A stretch of 64,000 bases of DNA from Bradyrhizobium sp. WSM3983 (GCF_000473045.1 NZ_AXAY01000004.1:310001-374000); one strand, 5' to 3'. Positions 31,938-41,525 are shown, counted from the stretch's first letter. Numbers and translations are program-made. The notes: generated from the letters alone by a model not told the origin.

Positions 31938-33127
31938 CAGACATTTTCATCGAGGGCGGCCGGATCCTGATCGGCTCCGAGTTCGCCGAAACCTCACTTG
32001 CAGTATCGGGAACCGACATCGCGCAGATCGACGCATCTCGCTGCCGCGCGCGGCTGGCGATCGATGCGCGCAACCTGCTGGTGCTGCCCGGCATCGTCGA
32101 CCTGCATGGCGATGCCTTCGAGCGGCAGATGATGCCGCGCGCCGGCGTCGATTTCCCGATCGACGTCGCGCTGGCCGACACCGACCGCCAGGTCATCAGC
32201 AACGGCATCACCACGGTGTTCCACGCCACCACCTGGTCGTGGGAGCCGGGCCTGCGCAGCGGCGACAATGCAAGGCGTCTGCTCGAGGCGATCGAGCGGC
32301 AGCGTCCGCAATTTGGCGCCGACACCCGCTTCCATCTGCGGCACGAGACCTACAATCTCGATGCCGAGGACGAGATCGGCCAGTGGCTCGCCGATGGTCG
32401 CGTCGACCTGTTCGCCTTCAACGACCACATGAACGGGGTCATTGCCGACATCTCCAATCCGCGCAAGCGCAACCGCATGGTGGAGCGCACGGGGCTATCG
32501 AGCGAGGCATTCGACAAGCTCGTCGCGCATATCGTCTCGCGCGCCGCCGATGTTCCGGCGTCGATCACCCGGCTTGCTGCCGCGGCTCGCGCAGCCGAGG
32601 TGCGGATGCTGTCGCATGACGATGCAACGCCGGCAATGCGCCGGGATTTTCGCGACATGGGCGTGAAGCTCGCCGAGTTTCCGATCAATGAGGAGACGGC
32701 GCGCGAAGCCGCAGATCATGGCGACGCCATCGTCTATGGCGCGCCGAACGTCGTGCGCGGCGGCAGCCACACCGGCTGGACCAAGGCCTCGGACATGATC
32801 GCGAAGGGACTCTGCACGGTGCTGGCCTCCGACTATTACTATCCGGCGCCGCTGCTCGCTGCCTTCCGCCTTGCCGCAGACGGCGTGCTGCCGCTGACGG
32901 AGGCCTGGAAGCTGATCTCGTCGGCACCGGCGCTAGCGACCGGCCTCACCGATCGCGGCACGCTCGCCGCAGGCCATCGCGCCGACATCCTGCTGGTCGA
33001 CGACGGCACGCCACAGCGGCCGCGGCTGGTCGCGGTGATCGCCGCCGGCAAGCTCGTGCATCTCACCGATGCGACACGGCTGCTCGCTAATGCAGCGATG
33101 CCGCGCGAGACTGTCGTCGCGGCATAA
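31934..33127 (+). CDS. phnM: PhnM-family diphosphatase (second, divergent copy)
   Basis: 397 residues from a GTG that overlaps the previous stop. Amidohydrolase fold with [48 protein letters not shown] and [15 protein letters not shown]. Compared with the first PhnM the metal segment is HGDAFERQ rather than HTDHLEAH, and the DHTPGQRQF block is replaced by FNDHMNGVI. It therefore belongs to a different PhnM clade, perhaps for a different ribosyl phosphonate or as a phosphate-starvation backup. It lies between the hexapeptide protein and the 2H phosphoesterase. Confidence 0.88.
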   Translation: MTDIFIEGGRILIGSEFAETSLAVSGTDIAQIDASRCRARLAIDARNLLVLPGIVDLHGDAFERQMMPRAGVDFPIDVALADTDRQVISNGITTVFHATTWSWEPGLRSGDNARRLLEAIERQRPQFGADTRFHLRHETYNLDAEDEIGQWLADGRVDLFAFNDHMNGVIADISNPRKRNRMVERTGLSSEAFDKLVAHIVSRAADVPASITRLAAAARAAEVRMLSHDDATPAMRRDFRDMGVKLAEFPINEETAREAADHGDAIVYGAPNVVRGGSHTGWTKASDMIAKGLCTVLASDYYYPAPLLAAFRLAADGVLPLTEAWKLISSAPALATGLTDRGTLAAGHRADILLVDDGTPQRPRLVAVIAAGKLVHLTDATRLLANAAMPRETVVAA

Positions 33128-33145
33128 ATTGGTTATGCTCAGGCA

Positions 33146-33844
33146 ATGACTGGTTTTTCCCGCTACGCGATCTATTTTGCCGCCGGCGCCGACCATGCGC
33201 TGTCCCGCTTCGGCGCCGAGTTGCTCGGCTATGATGCCTATACGGGCGACGAGATTTCGTTTCCGCAGGACGCCCTGCATGTCGCGCCGGACTGGCGCGA
33301 CATCACCGCTGATCCCCGCAAATACGGCTTTCACGGCACGCTGAAGGCGCCGATGGCGCTGGCGCCCGGCAAGACCGAGGCCGAGCTCAAGGCTGCCTGC
33401 GCGGCATTCGCCGGCAAGACGCGACCGATGCCGGTGATCCGGCCGGTGGTCGCTGCCATCAGTGGCTTCCTTGCCGTCATCCCGGCCGAGCCAATCGACG
33501 CGCTCCAGCAACTCGCCGCCGATTGCGTCCGCGACTTCGATTCATTTCGTTCGCATCTGACGGCGGAAGACCGCGTGCGGCGCAAGCCCGAAAAGCTCAC
33601 AGAGCGGCAGCGCGAGTATCTCGACCGCTGGGGCTATCCTTACGTGATGGAAGAATTCCGCTTCCACATGACGCTGACGGGGCGGCTCGATGCGGACCGC
33701 CGCGAGCCGATTTTGGAGATGCTGCGCGGGCGGTTTGCGACGCTTGATCTAGAGACGCTGACGATCGACCGCATCGCAATGTTCAGGCAGGAAGATGCCG
33801 CCTCACGCTTCCGTATCATCGGCGAATGGGCTTTGACGCGGTAG
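33146..33844 (+). CDS. DUF1045 2H-phosphoesterase-like protein of phosphonate loci
   Basis: 232 residues with two H-x-T motifs, HGTLKAP (about residue 57) and FHMTLTG (about residue 171), the signature of 2H phosphoesterases, which open cyclic phosphates or act on 2',5'-linked nucleotides. The family is known mainly from phn operons. No phnP (cyclic ribose-phosphate phosphodiesterase) is present in the window, so this protein may open the 1,2-cyclic phosphate made by PhnJ. That is an inference. It is 18 bp after phnM copy 2 and ends the transcription unit. Confidence 0.85.
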   Translation: MTGFSRYAIYFAAGADHALSRFGAELLGYDAYTGDEISFPQDALHVAPDWRDITADPRKYGFHGTLKAPMALAPGKTEAELKAACAAFAGKTRPMPVIRPVVAAISGFLAVIPAEPIDALQQLAADCVRDFDSFRSHLTAEDRVRRKPEKLTERQREYLDRWGYPYVMEEFRFHMTLTGRLDADRREPILEMLRGRFATLDLETLTIDRIAMFRQEDAASRFRIIGEWALTR

Positions 33845-33847
33845 ATT

Positions 33848-34561
33848 TCAGCGCCAGCTCGCAAGATTGAAGGCGAGCGCCACCGCGCCAACCAGAACGA
33901 GGCTGGCCGCCCAGACTGCATCCAGATTGAACCAGCTTCGCGAGACGAACCTCAATCCCAGATGGCGGTAGACCAGCCAGGCCAGACATCCGCCGGCGCC
34001 GATCATGGCGGTAACGTGCACCAAGGACACCAGCACCGCCATCCCGAGACTTGCCTTCATCAGCGCACCCGCCGCCTCATGGCCGGCATCGAGCTCGAAG
34101 GCCTGGCAGAGCCCGAGATAGATCGGTACGAGCATCAGGGCGGCGCCGTGAGCAATGGCAACGGCAAATGACCAGAGCGCCAATTGCGTTGGCGCAATTC
34201 GTGCCAGCGCGCGGGGATGGCGCCGCGCGATCAGCCGATAGACGCCGAAGCCGATGACGAGAAGGCTCGCGCCCAGCTGGATCAAACGCTGCCACTCGGC
34301 CAGTACGAGCAGGAACGCGAATGGCAGCAGCACGAGAAGTGTTGCCAGGAGATGCCCGGCCGACAGAGCCCACAACGCACGGAACAGCGCGCGTGGGCTC
34401 TTGTCCATGAGCCCGGCCGAAACGGCGAGCGGCCATCCCATTCCCGGATTGCCCCCGTGGTAGAGACCACTCGCAACAAGAGCGAGCCAGAGCCAGCCAA
34501 GCGCCGGGCTCCCGAGCCCCCCGTCTAGACCGACGGGTAACAAAAGGAGTCCGTCGAACAA
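33848..34561 (-). CDS. polytopic membrane protein next to the methanethiol oxidase gene
   Basis: 237 residues and six to seven hydrophobic segments. The N-terminal SGLYHGGNPGMGWPLAVSAGLMDKS, with His and Gly in the first membrane helix, resembles NicO/UreH-type transporters, but the match is too weak to name a metal. HGAALMLVPIYLG and SLVHVTAMIGAG carry further conserved-looking His. Its start overlaps the 3' end of the SBP56/methanethiol oxidase gene by 37 bp, so it is co-translated with it and probably serves it, for example by supplying copper or exporting a product. Confidence 0.7.
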   Translation of the reverse strand: MFDGLLLLPVGLDGGLGSPALGWLWLALVASGLYHGGNPGMGWPLAVSAGLMDKSPRALFRALWALSAGHLLATLLVLLPFAFLLVLAEWQRLIQLGASLLVIGFGVYRLIARRHPRALARIAPTQLALWSFAVAIAHGAALMLVPIYLGLCQAFELDAGHEAAGALMKASLGMAVLVSLVHVTAMIGAGGCLAWLVYRHLGLRFVSRSWFNLDAVWAASLVLVGAVALAFNLASWR

Positions 34562-35925
34562 TCGCCGCCCTCGAGCCTGATCTGGTGCGCGCGATATCCG
34601 TCGGGGAAGCTCACGAAATAGTCCTTGTCGAGCTCGATGCCACCGTTGCGACCGACATTGGCCATGACCTCCACGCCCGGAACCCCATCGGGATAGAACT
34701 GGTCGTCCCAGGTGGAATAGAGGGAATTGGTCCAGTACACGCGCCTGCCATCGCGGCTGATCTCGACCATCTGCGGACCTGCCGCAAATGCCTTCCCGTT
34801 CGGATGGGGAGTTCGGCGCGCGATACCGCCGATGTAGACGGAGCCCGCAAGCTTCGGCTTTCGCGGATCACTCACATCGTACTGGCGCATTTCACCCGTG
34901 CCCCAGCACGAGACATAGAGAAACCGGTCATCCATCGACAGGTCGATGTCGGTCACCAGCGGCGGCACGGCGCCAAATCCCTGCAGCAGCGGCGGGAGCT
35001 CCTCCTTTGGCGCGGGTTCGGGAGGGATCGTCGCCGTCTTCTCCGCATGGAATTTTCCGCCGTCGCGCCACCAGGTCCAGATCGAGGCTTCGAGATTGGT
35101 GGTGTCGACCACCACGCCGACGAAACCGTATTCGCGCACCGGATCGTGTGCGGGTCGCACCTCCAGCGCCATCTGATGGTTGGCGCCGAGGTCGATGGTT
35201 TGAACGTTGCGCCGGGCCCGGAGATCCCAGAAGTGGAGCCGGTGGCCGTATTTGTTCGACAGGAGATCTTCGGGGACGATCCCGTTCTCGAACTGCGGCG
35301 GCAGCGCCCATTCGCTCGTCACCATGTAGTCGCGCGGCAAGTTCCACCAGAAATCATAGTGCCGCGTCTGCGGACCGCGATCGATCTCCCAACGTCCGAG
35401 AACCTCGAACGTCTCGCAATCCATTATGAAGATGCCCGGAGGCCCGCTCGTGCCATCCTTGCCGCCACCGCCCAGCGTGCTGACGTAAATGCCGTCCGGC
35501 CCGCAATGGATGGTGTGCGGCCGCGAGTAGCCGGTTTTCTTGAAGACTTCCTCCGGCTCGATGATCTTGTGAATCCTGGCTTTGGTCGGATCGGGCTTGG
35601 TGTCGATGATGTAGATGCGCGACGACCGCAGTCCCGGGATGATAAGATAGCGCCGCTCGATGAAGGCGTGTCCGGCGAGCGGAGACAATGCGGACGAGCA
35701 AGCATTCCAGCCGAAGTGATGAAACTCGTCGCCCTTGTTCGGCATCGTTACGGTGTGGACGATCTGGCTATAGGTCGGCGATCCCGGCTTGACGTCGATG
35801 ACCGCGAGCACATCCGGCTTTGAAAAATCCGGACTGAGCAGCAACGTATAGGCAAAGGTCTCCGGCGGAGCTTCCATCGCGAGTTTGGGCGATGCGTGGA
35901 AGGTGGGATCCGGCCTCATTGTCAT
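34525..35925 (-). CDS. selenium-binding protein 56 / methanethiol oxidase family
   Basis: 466 residues from MTMRPDPTFHAS. Family blocks are unmistakable: VKPGSPTYSQIVHTVTMPNKGDEFHHFGWNACSS, YSRPHTIHCGPDGIYVSTLGGG, RHYDFWWNLPRDYMVTSEW, LGANHQMALEVRPAHDP and DRFLYVSCWGTGEMRQYDV. The His clusters are the copper-binding site of the bacterial enzyme MtoX, which oxidises methanethiol to formaldehyde, sulfide and peroxide. No signal peptide is seen, whereas proven MtoX is periplasmic, so location is uncertain. A start at 36036 is open but gives an Arg-rich leader. Confidence 0.88.
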   Translation of the reverse strand: MTMRPDPTFHASPKLAMEAPPETFAYTLLLSPDFSKPDVLAVIDVKPGSPTYSQIVHTVTMPNKGDEFHHFGWNACSSALSPLAGHAFIERRYLIIPGLRSSRIYIIDTKPDPTKARIHKIIEPEEVFKKTGYSRPHTIHCGPDGIYVSTLGGGGKDGTSGPPGIFIMDCETFEVLGRWEIDRGPQTRHYDFWWNLPRDYMVTSEWALPPQFENGIVPEDLLSNKYGHRLHFWDLRARRNVQTIDLGANHQMALEVRPAHDPVREYGFVGVVVDTTNLEASIWTWWRDGGKFHAEKTATIPPEPAPKEELPPLLQGFGAVPPLVTDIDLSMDDRFLYVSCWGTGEMRQYDVSDPRKPKLAGSVYIGGIARRTPHPNGKAFAAGPQMVEISRDGRRVYWTNSLYSTWDDQFYPDGVPGVEVMANVGRNGGIELDKDYFVSFPDGYRAHQIRLEGGDCSTDSFCYPSV

Positions 35926-36146
35926 GGCACTGCCTCCCTGTTTGCGCGGCTTGCGCCAACCTGCTCGGGACACGGCATAATGAAGAGCTGTTGCGTGACG
36001 TCTTGAAGTCTCTTCAGCCTTGGCTGGCCAGCGCACAATACGTCATCGCGCCGCCCCGCGAAACTGCCCGAAGCGCGCCAATTCGACGCCTCCAGCCGAA
36101 ATGGGGCTGGCGGGACTAGGCGGAACACTCGCGCGTCTTACTCGGG

Positions 36147-36191
36147 GTCGTCCCGGCCTGGTGCGCAATCGCGCGCGGGGGCCGGGACGAC
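36147..36191. repeat. inverted repeat, GTCGTCCCGGCC family
   Basis: GTCGTCCCGGCC and its exact reverse complement GGCCGGGACGAC around a 21-nt GC-rich loop, 17 nt after the stop of the aldolase gene (minus strand). From memory this REP-like unit is common in Bradyrhizobium. No T-run. The rest of the 282-bp gap (35926-36207) shows nothing recognisable. Confidence 0.75.
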
Positions 36192-36207
36192 GACGGAGTG
36201 TTTGGCG

Positions 36208-37146
36208 TTATTTCCCCCAGCGCAGCGCCAGCGCGTCACGCTCCTTGGCCAATTCCAGCAACCCGGCCCGCGTCGCAGGATGCAGCGGCTGCAGCGGATG
36301 GCGCACAGCGTCCGATTTGATCACACCGCCGGCCTGCATCATCGCCTTGCAGGCGATCAGGCCGCATTGGCGGTTCTCGTAGTTGATCAGCGGCAGCCAG
36401 CGTTCATAGGCGGCCTTCGCCTCCTCGCGCTTGCCGGCAAAATAGGGATCGATGATCTGGCGAATGCCGTCGGGATAGCCGCCGCCGGTCATGGCGCCGG
36501 TCGCGCCCGCATCGAGATCGGCGAGCAGCGTGATCGCCTCCTCACCATCCCAGGGACCCTCGATATCCTTGCCGCCCGCCTCGATCAGGCTGCGGAGTTT
36601 TGACGCCGCGCCTGCCACCTCGATCTTGAAATAGCGGATGTTGGCGAAGTCACGCGCCAGCCGCGCCAACAACTCGACCGACAACGGCGTACCAGCCACC
36701 GGCGCATCCTGGATCATGATCGGGATGTTGATCGCCCCCGAAAGCACCCTAAAGAATTCGACGACGCCTTTTTCAGGCACCCGGAAGGTCGCGCCGTGAT
36801 AGGGCGGCATCACCATCACCATCGCAGCTCCAGCGGCCTCGGCCTGCTGGCTCCGTGCCGCGCACACGGCCGAGCTGAAATGGGTGGTGGTGACGATTAC
36901 GGGCACGCGGCCCGCGACCTGCTCCAGCACCGCATGCATCACGGTCTCGCGCTCGGCATCGGTCAGCACGAATTGCTCGGAGAAATTGGCGAGGATGCAG
37001 ATGCCGTGCGAGCCAGCATCGATCATGAAATCGATGCACCGGCGCTGACCGTCCAGGTCGAGCTCACCGCGCTCATCGAAGATGGTAGGCGCGACCGGGA
37101 ACACGCCGCGATAGGGGCGCTGGGCCTTGTGTGGGGTGACCGGCAT
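36208..37146 (-). CDS. dihydrodipicolinate synthase-family aldolase
   Basis: 312 residues, TIM-barrel class I aldolase/lyase. YRGVFPVAPTIFDERGELDLDGQ opens the family fold; IMIQDAPVAGTPLS occupies the place where most members have the catalytic Tyr (YN.P), and FKIEVAGAASKLRSL contains the Schiff-base Lys (YFKIE). The missing Tyr-Asn-x-Pro makes true DapA activity unlikely; a 2-keto-3-deoxy-acid or other pyruvate aldolase is more likely. Upstream, TGGTA-ccgc-TACCA (37209-37222) is a GntR-like half-site pair. No sugar-acid genes are adjacent. Confidence 0.82.
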   Translation of the reverse strand: MPVTPHKAQRPYRGVFPVAPTIFDERGELDLDGQRRCIDFMIDAGSHGICILANFSEQFVLTDAERETVMHAVLEQVAGRVPVIVTTTHFSSAVCAARSQQAEAAGAAMVMVMPPYHGATFRVPEKGVVEFFRVLSGAINIPIMIQDAPVAGTPLSVELLARLARDFANIRYFKIEVAGAASKLRSLIEAGGKDIEGPWDGEEAITLLADLDAGATGAMTGGGYPDGIRQIIDPYFAGKREEAKAAYERWLPLINYENRQCGLIACKAMMQAGGVIKSDAVRHPLQPLHPATRAGLLELAKERDALALRWGK

Positions 37147-37284
37147 CGAAATTATCTCCCTGTCGTCCTGCCGTTAGTTTTGATGCGCCGGCGAGGCATG
37201 TTAGAGCGTGGTACCGCTACCATTTACAGGGCGCAGGCACGCGCGGCAATGCCGATCCGCGCGCCGTTGAACAGGGAATGAAAC

Positions 37285-39366
37285 TTACGCGGTCTTCACC
37301 GCGCCAAGGAAGCCCTCGACCGCGACGCGGAGGCGGTCGGCGTCGGCCGACATCTTGCTCACGGACTGGGACAGCACCGTGCCGGCGTTGCCAGTCTCCT
37401 GGTTGAGCTTGGCGACGCTGCCGATGGTATCGGTGACCTCGCGGGTGCCCTGGGCGGCATGCTGGAAGTTGCGCGATATCTCGGTGGTGGCCGCGCGCTG
37501 CTGTTCGACGGCAGCCGCGATCGCGGTCATCTTCTCGTCGATGCCGCTGATGGCACCGCCGATCGAGCGGATGGCGGCGACCGCCTGCCCGGTCGCACCC
37601 TGAATTTCCTCGACCTGGCGCGAGATTTCCTCGGTCGCGGTCGCGGTTTGGGCCGCGAGGCTCTTGACCTCGCCGGCAACCACCGCGAAGCCGCGGCCGG
37701 CTTCGCCGGCGCGGGCCGCCTCGATGGTCGCATTCAAAGCGAGCAGATTGGTCTGGCCGGCGATGGCGTGGATCATCTTCACGACTTCGCTGATGCGGCC
37801 CGCGGTCTGGTCGAGAATCTCGACGGTGGCGTTGGTCTGCTCGACCTGCGACACCGCTTCGCGCGCATCGCGTGCGCTGGACTGCACCTGCGCGGAGATT
37901 TCACCGACGGAAGCCGAAAGCTCCTCGGTCGCAGCCGCAATGCTTTCGAGATTGTTGGTGGCCTGCTCGGCGGCGGAGGAGACCGCAGCCGTCTGGCTGC
38001 TCGATTCCGAGACCAGCGTGCGCACATCGGTCGCGGTAGCATCGAGCTCCCTGGCCGACGCGGCAACGCTGTGAATCACCGCCTGCACGGTGTCGTCGAA
38101 ACTACGGCACGCGTCGTCGACGGTACCGGAGCGGGCGAGTTGCAGCGCCTGCTGCGATTCGCGCTCCTGGCCCAGACGTTCCGCGGTCGCCGCGCTCTCG
38201 CGCAAGCTTTCGAGGGCAGCGGCCATGGTGCCGAACTCGTCGGGATAGCGGGATTGCGGAACCTGCGTTGCGTAGTCGCGGGCGCTGATGCGCGCGATGG
38301 CATCCAGGATGGACCGCACCGGACGCATCAGGCGATTGCGCACGACATAGACGCCGGTCAGGGTTACGGCGAGCGCGATCAGGAACGCGAGCGACTGGAT
38401 CACGAGATTGGTCAGCGCCTTCGCCTGCACCGTCTCCGCCCGCGCGATCGACTGGTCGAGCGCCTTGGTCGCGACCGCGACGATCAGGGGGAACGGCGAC
38501 TGGCACAGCGTATTCCATTCGGACGCAGGCATCGCCGGCTTGCCGCTGCCGTCAAAATTCCTGGTGAACTCGTTGATCTGCTTGAGGACACCGTCGGTCT
38601 TGGCCTGCGCGTCCTTCGCTGCGGTGACCAATTCCGCCGTCACGTCGGGCGCAGCCAGCAGTTCGCCCATGCCGGACCAGCCGGAGGCGATGGTTCCGTC
38701 CCACTGCGCCAGTGAACGCTTCTGGGTGTCGTCGAGTGGCTTGCTGCCGTTGACGTTCGAGCGCAGTGCCGAACAATGGATCCCATAGCGGTCGCGCACC
38801 TGCCAGGCGAGACGGCGGACCTGGATCATGCGGGCGATAAAGGGATCGTCCTTCCAGGCGCGGTTCGATACCGCGGTGGAGGCGAGGTTCGCGGTGTCGA
38901 TCACCTTGGTGACGGCATCGTACCAGGAGTTGGTCCGCTCGATCTTGCGCTCGGCGCGCGGACGCTTGGCCTCATCGTAGAACAGCTGGAATTGCGGTGC
39001 GGCCTCGCCCCAGCGCTGCTTCAGCGTGCTCGCAAGCTCGTCGCGGCGGGCGAAATCGACAGTGGCGAGCGCGGTGCTGATTCCTTCATAGCCGCCTTGC
39101 TCGGCCTTCTCGGCTTCGCCCAGCTTGGCACGCGGATCGTCCTCGCCGAGGATGGCGCTCTGGGCGTCGCCGCGATTGTTGCGCAAGGATAGCACGCCAT
39201 GGAAGATCGCCTTGTCGGCCGCGGCAAGCCGCGCGGTCTCGAGACTGTTGCTGTAGCGGCCGAAGGCCCCGACCATCTGGATCGCCGTGCTGGCGAGCGC
39301 ACCGGCTGCCAGCAAGGCCATCAACACCAGGAGAAGCGAACTTACCGATTTCTTAAACATTGCCAT
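37285..39366 (-). CDS. methyl-accepting chemotaxis protein
   Basis: 693 residues: membrane helix 1 (about 10-30), a ~290-residue periplasmic helical sensor, helix 2 (about 325-345, [17 protein letters not shown]), HAMP domain, then the cytoplasmic coiled-coil hairpin with tip [23 protein letters not shown]. No CheB/CheR-binding pentapeptide at the C-terminus (VKTA), so it probably needs high-abundance partners for adaptation. The sensor does not resemble a named ligand domain. It stands alone, 120 bp from the next gene. Confidence 0.93.
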   Translation of the reverse strand: MAMFKKSVSSLLLVLMALLAAGALASTAIQMVGAFGRYSNSLETARLAAADKAIFHGVLSLRNNRGDAQSAILGEDDPRAKLGEAEKAEQGGYEGISTALATVDFARRDELASTLKQRWGEAAPQFQLFYDEAKRPRAERKIERTNSWYDAVTKVIDTANLASTAVSNRAWKDDPFIARMIQVRRLAWQVRDRYGIHCSALRSNVNGSKPLDDTQKRSLAQWDGTIASGWSGMGELLAAPDVTAELVTAAKDAQAKTDGVLKQINEFTRNFDGSGKPAMPASEWNTLCQSPFPLIVAVATKALDQSIARAETVQAKALTNLVIQSLAFLIALAVTLTGVYVVRNRLMRPVRSILDAIARISARDYATQVPQSRYPDEFGTMAAALESLRESAATAERLGQERESQQALQLARSGTVDDACRSFDDTVQAVIHSVAASARELDATATDVRTLVSESSSQTAAVSSAAEQATNNLESIAAATEELSASVGEISAQVQSSARDAREAVSQVEQTNATVEILDQTAGRISEVVKMIHAIAGQTNLLALNATIEAARAGEAGRGFAVVAGEVKSLAAQTATATEEISRQVEEIQGATGQAVAAIRSIGGAISGIDEKMTAIAAAVEQQRAATTEISRNFQHAAQGTREVTDTIGSVAKLNQETGNAGTVLSQSVSKMSADADRLRVAVEGFLGAVKTA

Positions 39367-39486
39367 AGGGTCAGGGGCCTACTCTTCACGAGAGGCCACC
39401 TTGCACCGCGAATGCCAATGTTCCGTTAAGGTTTTAGTCAAATGCCGGGAATGCCGGTTTGCCAAACCTCTGGGCAGGCCTAGGCG

Positions 39487-40257
39487 TCACGAAACCTTCG
39501 TGAAATCCGGCGGGCGTCGCTCGGCGAACGCCGTGAACGCCTCGCGTGCCTCCGCGGTGCGCAGGCGTTGCGCGAACTGCTCGCCCTCGGCCTGCATCTG
39601 CGCGACCAGCGCCTCGCCGTTGCGCATCAGCTTCTTGGTTGCGGTGAGCGCGCCGGCCGGCTGTCGGGCCAGACGCTGGGCGAGCGCGAGCGCCTCGGCG
39701 TCGAGCTTGTCGAGCGGCACCACGCGGTTGACCAGGCCCCATTCCAGCGCGGCCCTGGCGGGTACGGTCTCGCCGAGCGCAAACATCTCATAGGCACGGG
39801 CATAGCCGATGCGCGCCGGCATCAGCAGGCTGGAGGCGGCCTCCGGCACCAGCGCAAGGCTGACGAAGGGCGTCGACAATTGGGTGTTGTCGGCGAGCAC
39901 GACGAGATCGCAATGCAAGAGCATCGTGGTGCCGACGCCGACGGCGCGCCCCTGCACGGCCGCGACCAGCGGGCGGGTGCAACGCGCCAGCGACTGGATG
40001 AAACGGCCGACATTGCGGCTGCCTTCGGACTTGCCGTTCGCCACGGCCGCAAACTCGCCGACGTCATTGCCGGCGGTGAACATGTCACCCTCGCCGCGGA
40101 TCAGCAGCACGCGCGCGAACGGATCGAACTCGGCGGATTCGATGGTGTCGGCGAGCTTGGCATACATCGCATCCGTCAGCGCGTTCTTCTTGTCGGGGCG
40201 CGCCAGAGTGATCGTGAGAATTCCGTTGCTGTTCTCAACTCGCACATGCTCGGTCAT
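39487..40257 (-). CDS. enoyl-CoA hydratase/isomerase (crotonase) family protein
   Basis: 256 residues. NGILTITLARPDKKNALTDAMYAKL, oxyanion-hole sequence GDMFTAGNDVGEFA, and AVQGRAVGVGTTMLLHCDLVVLADNTQLSTPFVSLALVPEAAS define the fold. The two catalytic Glu of true hydratases are not both present (one site reads VGVGT..LH and the second VPEAASS retains one Glu), so isomerase or another crotonase reaction is possible. It follows a MarR regulator by 12 bp on the same strand and is probably its target. Confidence 0.87.
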   Translation of the reverse strand: MTEHVRVENSNGILTITLARPDKKNALTDAMYAKLADTIESAEFDPFARVLLIRGEGDMFTAGNDVGEFAAVANGKSEGSRNVGRFIQSLARCTRPLVAAVQGRAVGVGTTMLLHCDLVVLADNTQLSTPFVSLALVPEAASSLLMPARIGYARAYEMFALGETVPARAALEWGLVNRVVPLDKLDAEALALAQRLARQPAGALTATKKLMRNGEALVAQMQAEGEQFAQRLRTAEAREAFTAFAERRPPDFTKVS

Positions 40258-40269
40258 GGGTCTCTCCTG

Positions 40270-40731
40270 TTATTCCTCTGAGTCTCTTGTGAGATCCCTT
40301 GGAAACTTGTCCTGAATGCTCGTCAGCCAGCGCGCGACGATGTCGATCTCCGCGCTGGTAAATCCTTCCGTCAAAGCCGTGTTGACCGCGGCCGCGTCGG
40401 TCTTCGCCTGCGCCAGCACGGTACGGCCCTTCGACGTCAGCCACACCCGCCAGGCCCGGCCGTCCTCGCGATCGGCCCGCCGCTCGACCAGTCTCGCCGC
40501 GGCGCTGCGATCGACCAGGCCGGAAATGCCGGCCGGCCCCATATCGAGCGCCGCGCCCGCTTCGCCCATCAGGACGCCATCCTGCTTGCCGAGGATGAAC
40601 AGCAGCCCCGCCTGTGCCGGCGTCACTTCGCTCGAGGGCTGCGACGCCATCCAGCGCTGCAAGCGCCGTTGCGCGACGTTCAGCAGATAGATCAGCCGAT
40701 GATGCCGCGCTTCGGCCGCTTTATTTCGCAT
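40270..40731 (-). CDS. MarR family transcriptional regulator
   Basis: 153 residues: LIYLLNVAQRRLQRWMASQPSSEVTPAQAGLLFILGKQDG, recognition region GEAGAALDMGPAGISGLVDRSAAARLVERRADREDGRAWRVWLTSKGR, then a dimerisation helix. The wing DREDGR is typical. It precedes the crotonase gene by 12 bp. Its start codon lies inside a perfect 18-bp palindrome, so it is very probably autoregulated and responsive to an acyl- or aromatic-CoA ligand. Confidence 0.9.
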   Translation of the reverse strand: MRNKAAEARHHRLIYLLNVAQRRLQRWMASQPSSEVTPAQAGLLFILGKQDGVLMGEAGAALDMGPAGISGLVDRSAAARLVERRADREDGRAWRVWLTSKGRTVLAQAKTDAAAVNTALTEGFTSAEIDIVARWLTSIQDKFPRDLTRDSEE

Positions 40732-40739
40732 GCGAAATA
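40722..40739. promoter_or_regulatory. perfect 18-bp MarR operator over the marR start
   Basis: TATTTCGCATGCGAAATA, no spacer. The ATG of the MarR gene (40731-40729, minus strand) is the central ATG. Binding would block both initiation and the crotonase operon. Reader assigned by position. Confidence 0.78.
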
Positions 40740-40775
40740 CATAGTCGACACGGATCGGATTGTCAAAGGAAGCCG

Positions 40776-41435
40776 CTAGGACGATTTGGCGCGGCAGCCG
40801 TCGAGGAACAGCGCCGCGCAGATCTGCACGCGACGTTCGACCTGCTTGCGTGACGGCAGAGGTGCGCCGCCATAGATCGCGGCGCGCTGCGGCGCCGATG
40901 CGACCATGCCGATCAGCATGCCAGCCACGTCCTCGACATCGTCGATGACGATGCGCTTGCGCTTGACCTGAAGGCGCAGCCAGCCGGCAAGTGCCTTGGC
41001 AGTGCGGGCAATGCCGTTCGTGTAGAAGTTTGCAGCGAGCTCGGGAAATGTGGCGGATTGCTGCAGCACCATGCGTTGCAACGCCACGACTTCCGGATCG
41101 AGCGCGAGATCGGCGCAGGCCATCAGCGCGGCGCGTAAGCCCGTTTCGATATCGACGTCATCGCTGCCCTGAAGATCGACGGCAGAGAGCAGCCGCTCGA
41201 GCCTGTCCGCGCACATCGCCTCGAACAGCGCGGCTTTGCCCGGAAACAGGCGATAGAGCGTCTTGGTCGAGATGCCGGCGCGGCGCGCCAGCTCTTCGGT
41301 GCTGGTCGCGGCATAGCCTTCGACGGCGAACGCATGCCGTGCGGCTTCGAGGACGATTCTCGTCGTCTCCTCGTCGCTGCGCACCGGCGGGCGTCCGCGC
41401 GGACGGCATTCGCTTTCCGATTTTGCCTGAGCCAT
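40776..41435 (-). CDS. TetR family regulator, likely controls emrAB
   Basis: 219 residues with RIVLEAARHAFAVEGYAATSTEELARRAGISTKTLYRLFPGKAALFEAM, a textbook TetR helix-turn-helix, and a C-terminal AefR-like all-helical domain. Divergent from the EmrA/EmrB efflux genes across 90 bp containing ATGACTGTCAT, so repression of the pump is the simplest reading. Inducer unknown. The N-terminus is basic (RPRGRPPVRSDEE). Confidence 0.88.
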   Translation of the reverse strand: MAQAKSESECRPRGRPPVRSDEETTRIVLEAARHAFAVEGYAATSTEELARRAGISTKTLYRLFPGKAALFEAMCADRLERLLSAVDLQGSDDVDIETGLRAALMACADLALDPEVVALQRMVLQQSATFPELAANFYTNGIARTAKALAGWLRLQVKRKRIVIDDVEDVAGMLIGMVASAPQRAAIYGGAPLPSRKQVERRVQICAALFLDGCRAKSS

Positions 41436-41446
41436 GTCTTTACATG

Positions 41447-41457
41447 ATGACTGTCAT
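41447..41457. promoter_or_regulatory. short palindrome in the tetR-emrA control region
   Basis: ATGACTGTCAT, 5-nt arms around one T, 12 bp before the TetR start codon. Five bases further on, TTGACA (41462-41467) could be the -35 of emrA. Size and place suit a TetR half of a larger operator, but symmetry outside the core is poor. Confidence 0.45.
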
Positions 41458-41525
41458 TCCATTGACAATTCCAAAGCTAGTCTCATTTTGGAAATCGTCA
41501 AGTTTCCTAATTCAGGGATCCGGCC

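Noticed and set aside
34585-35823. Plus-strand 412-codon open frame opposite the methanethiol oxidase gene
   Set aside because: The minus strand encodes a well-conserved SBP56 protein with His clusters; the plus frame has no family similarity or RBS.
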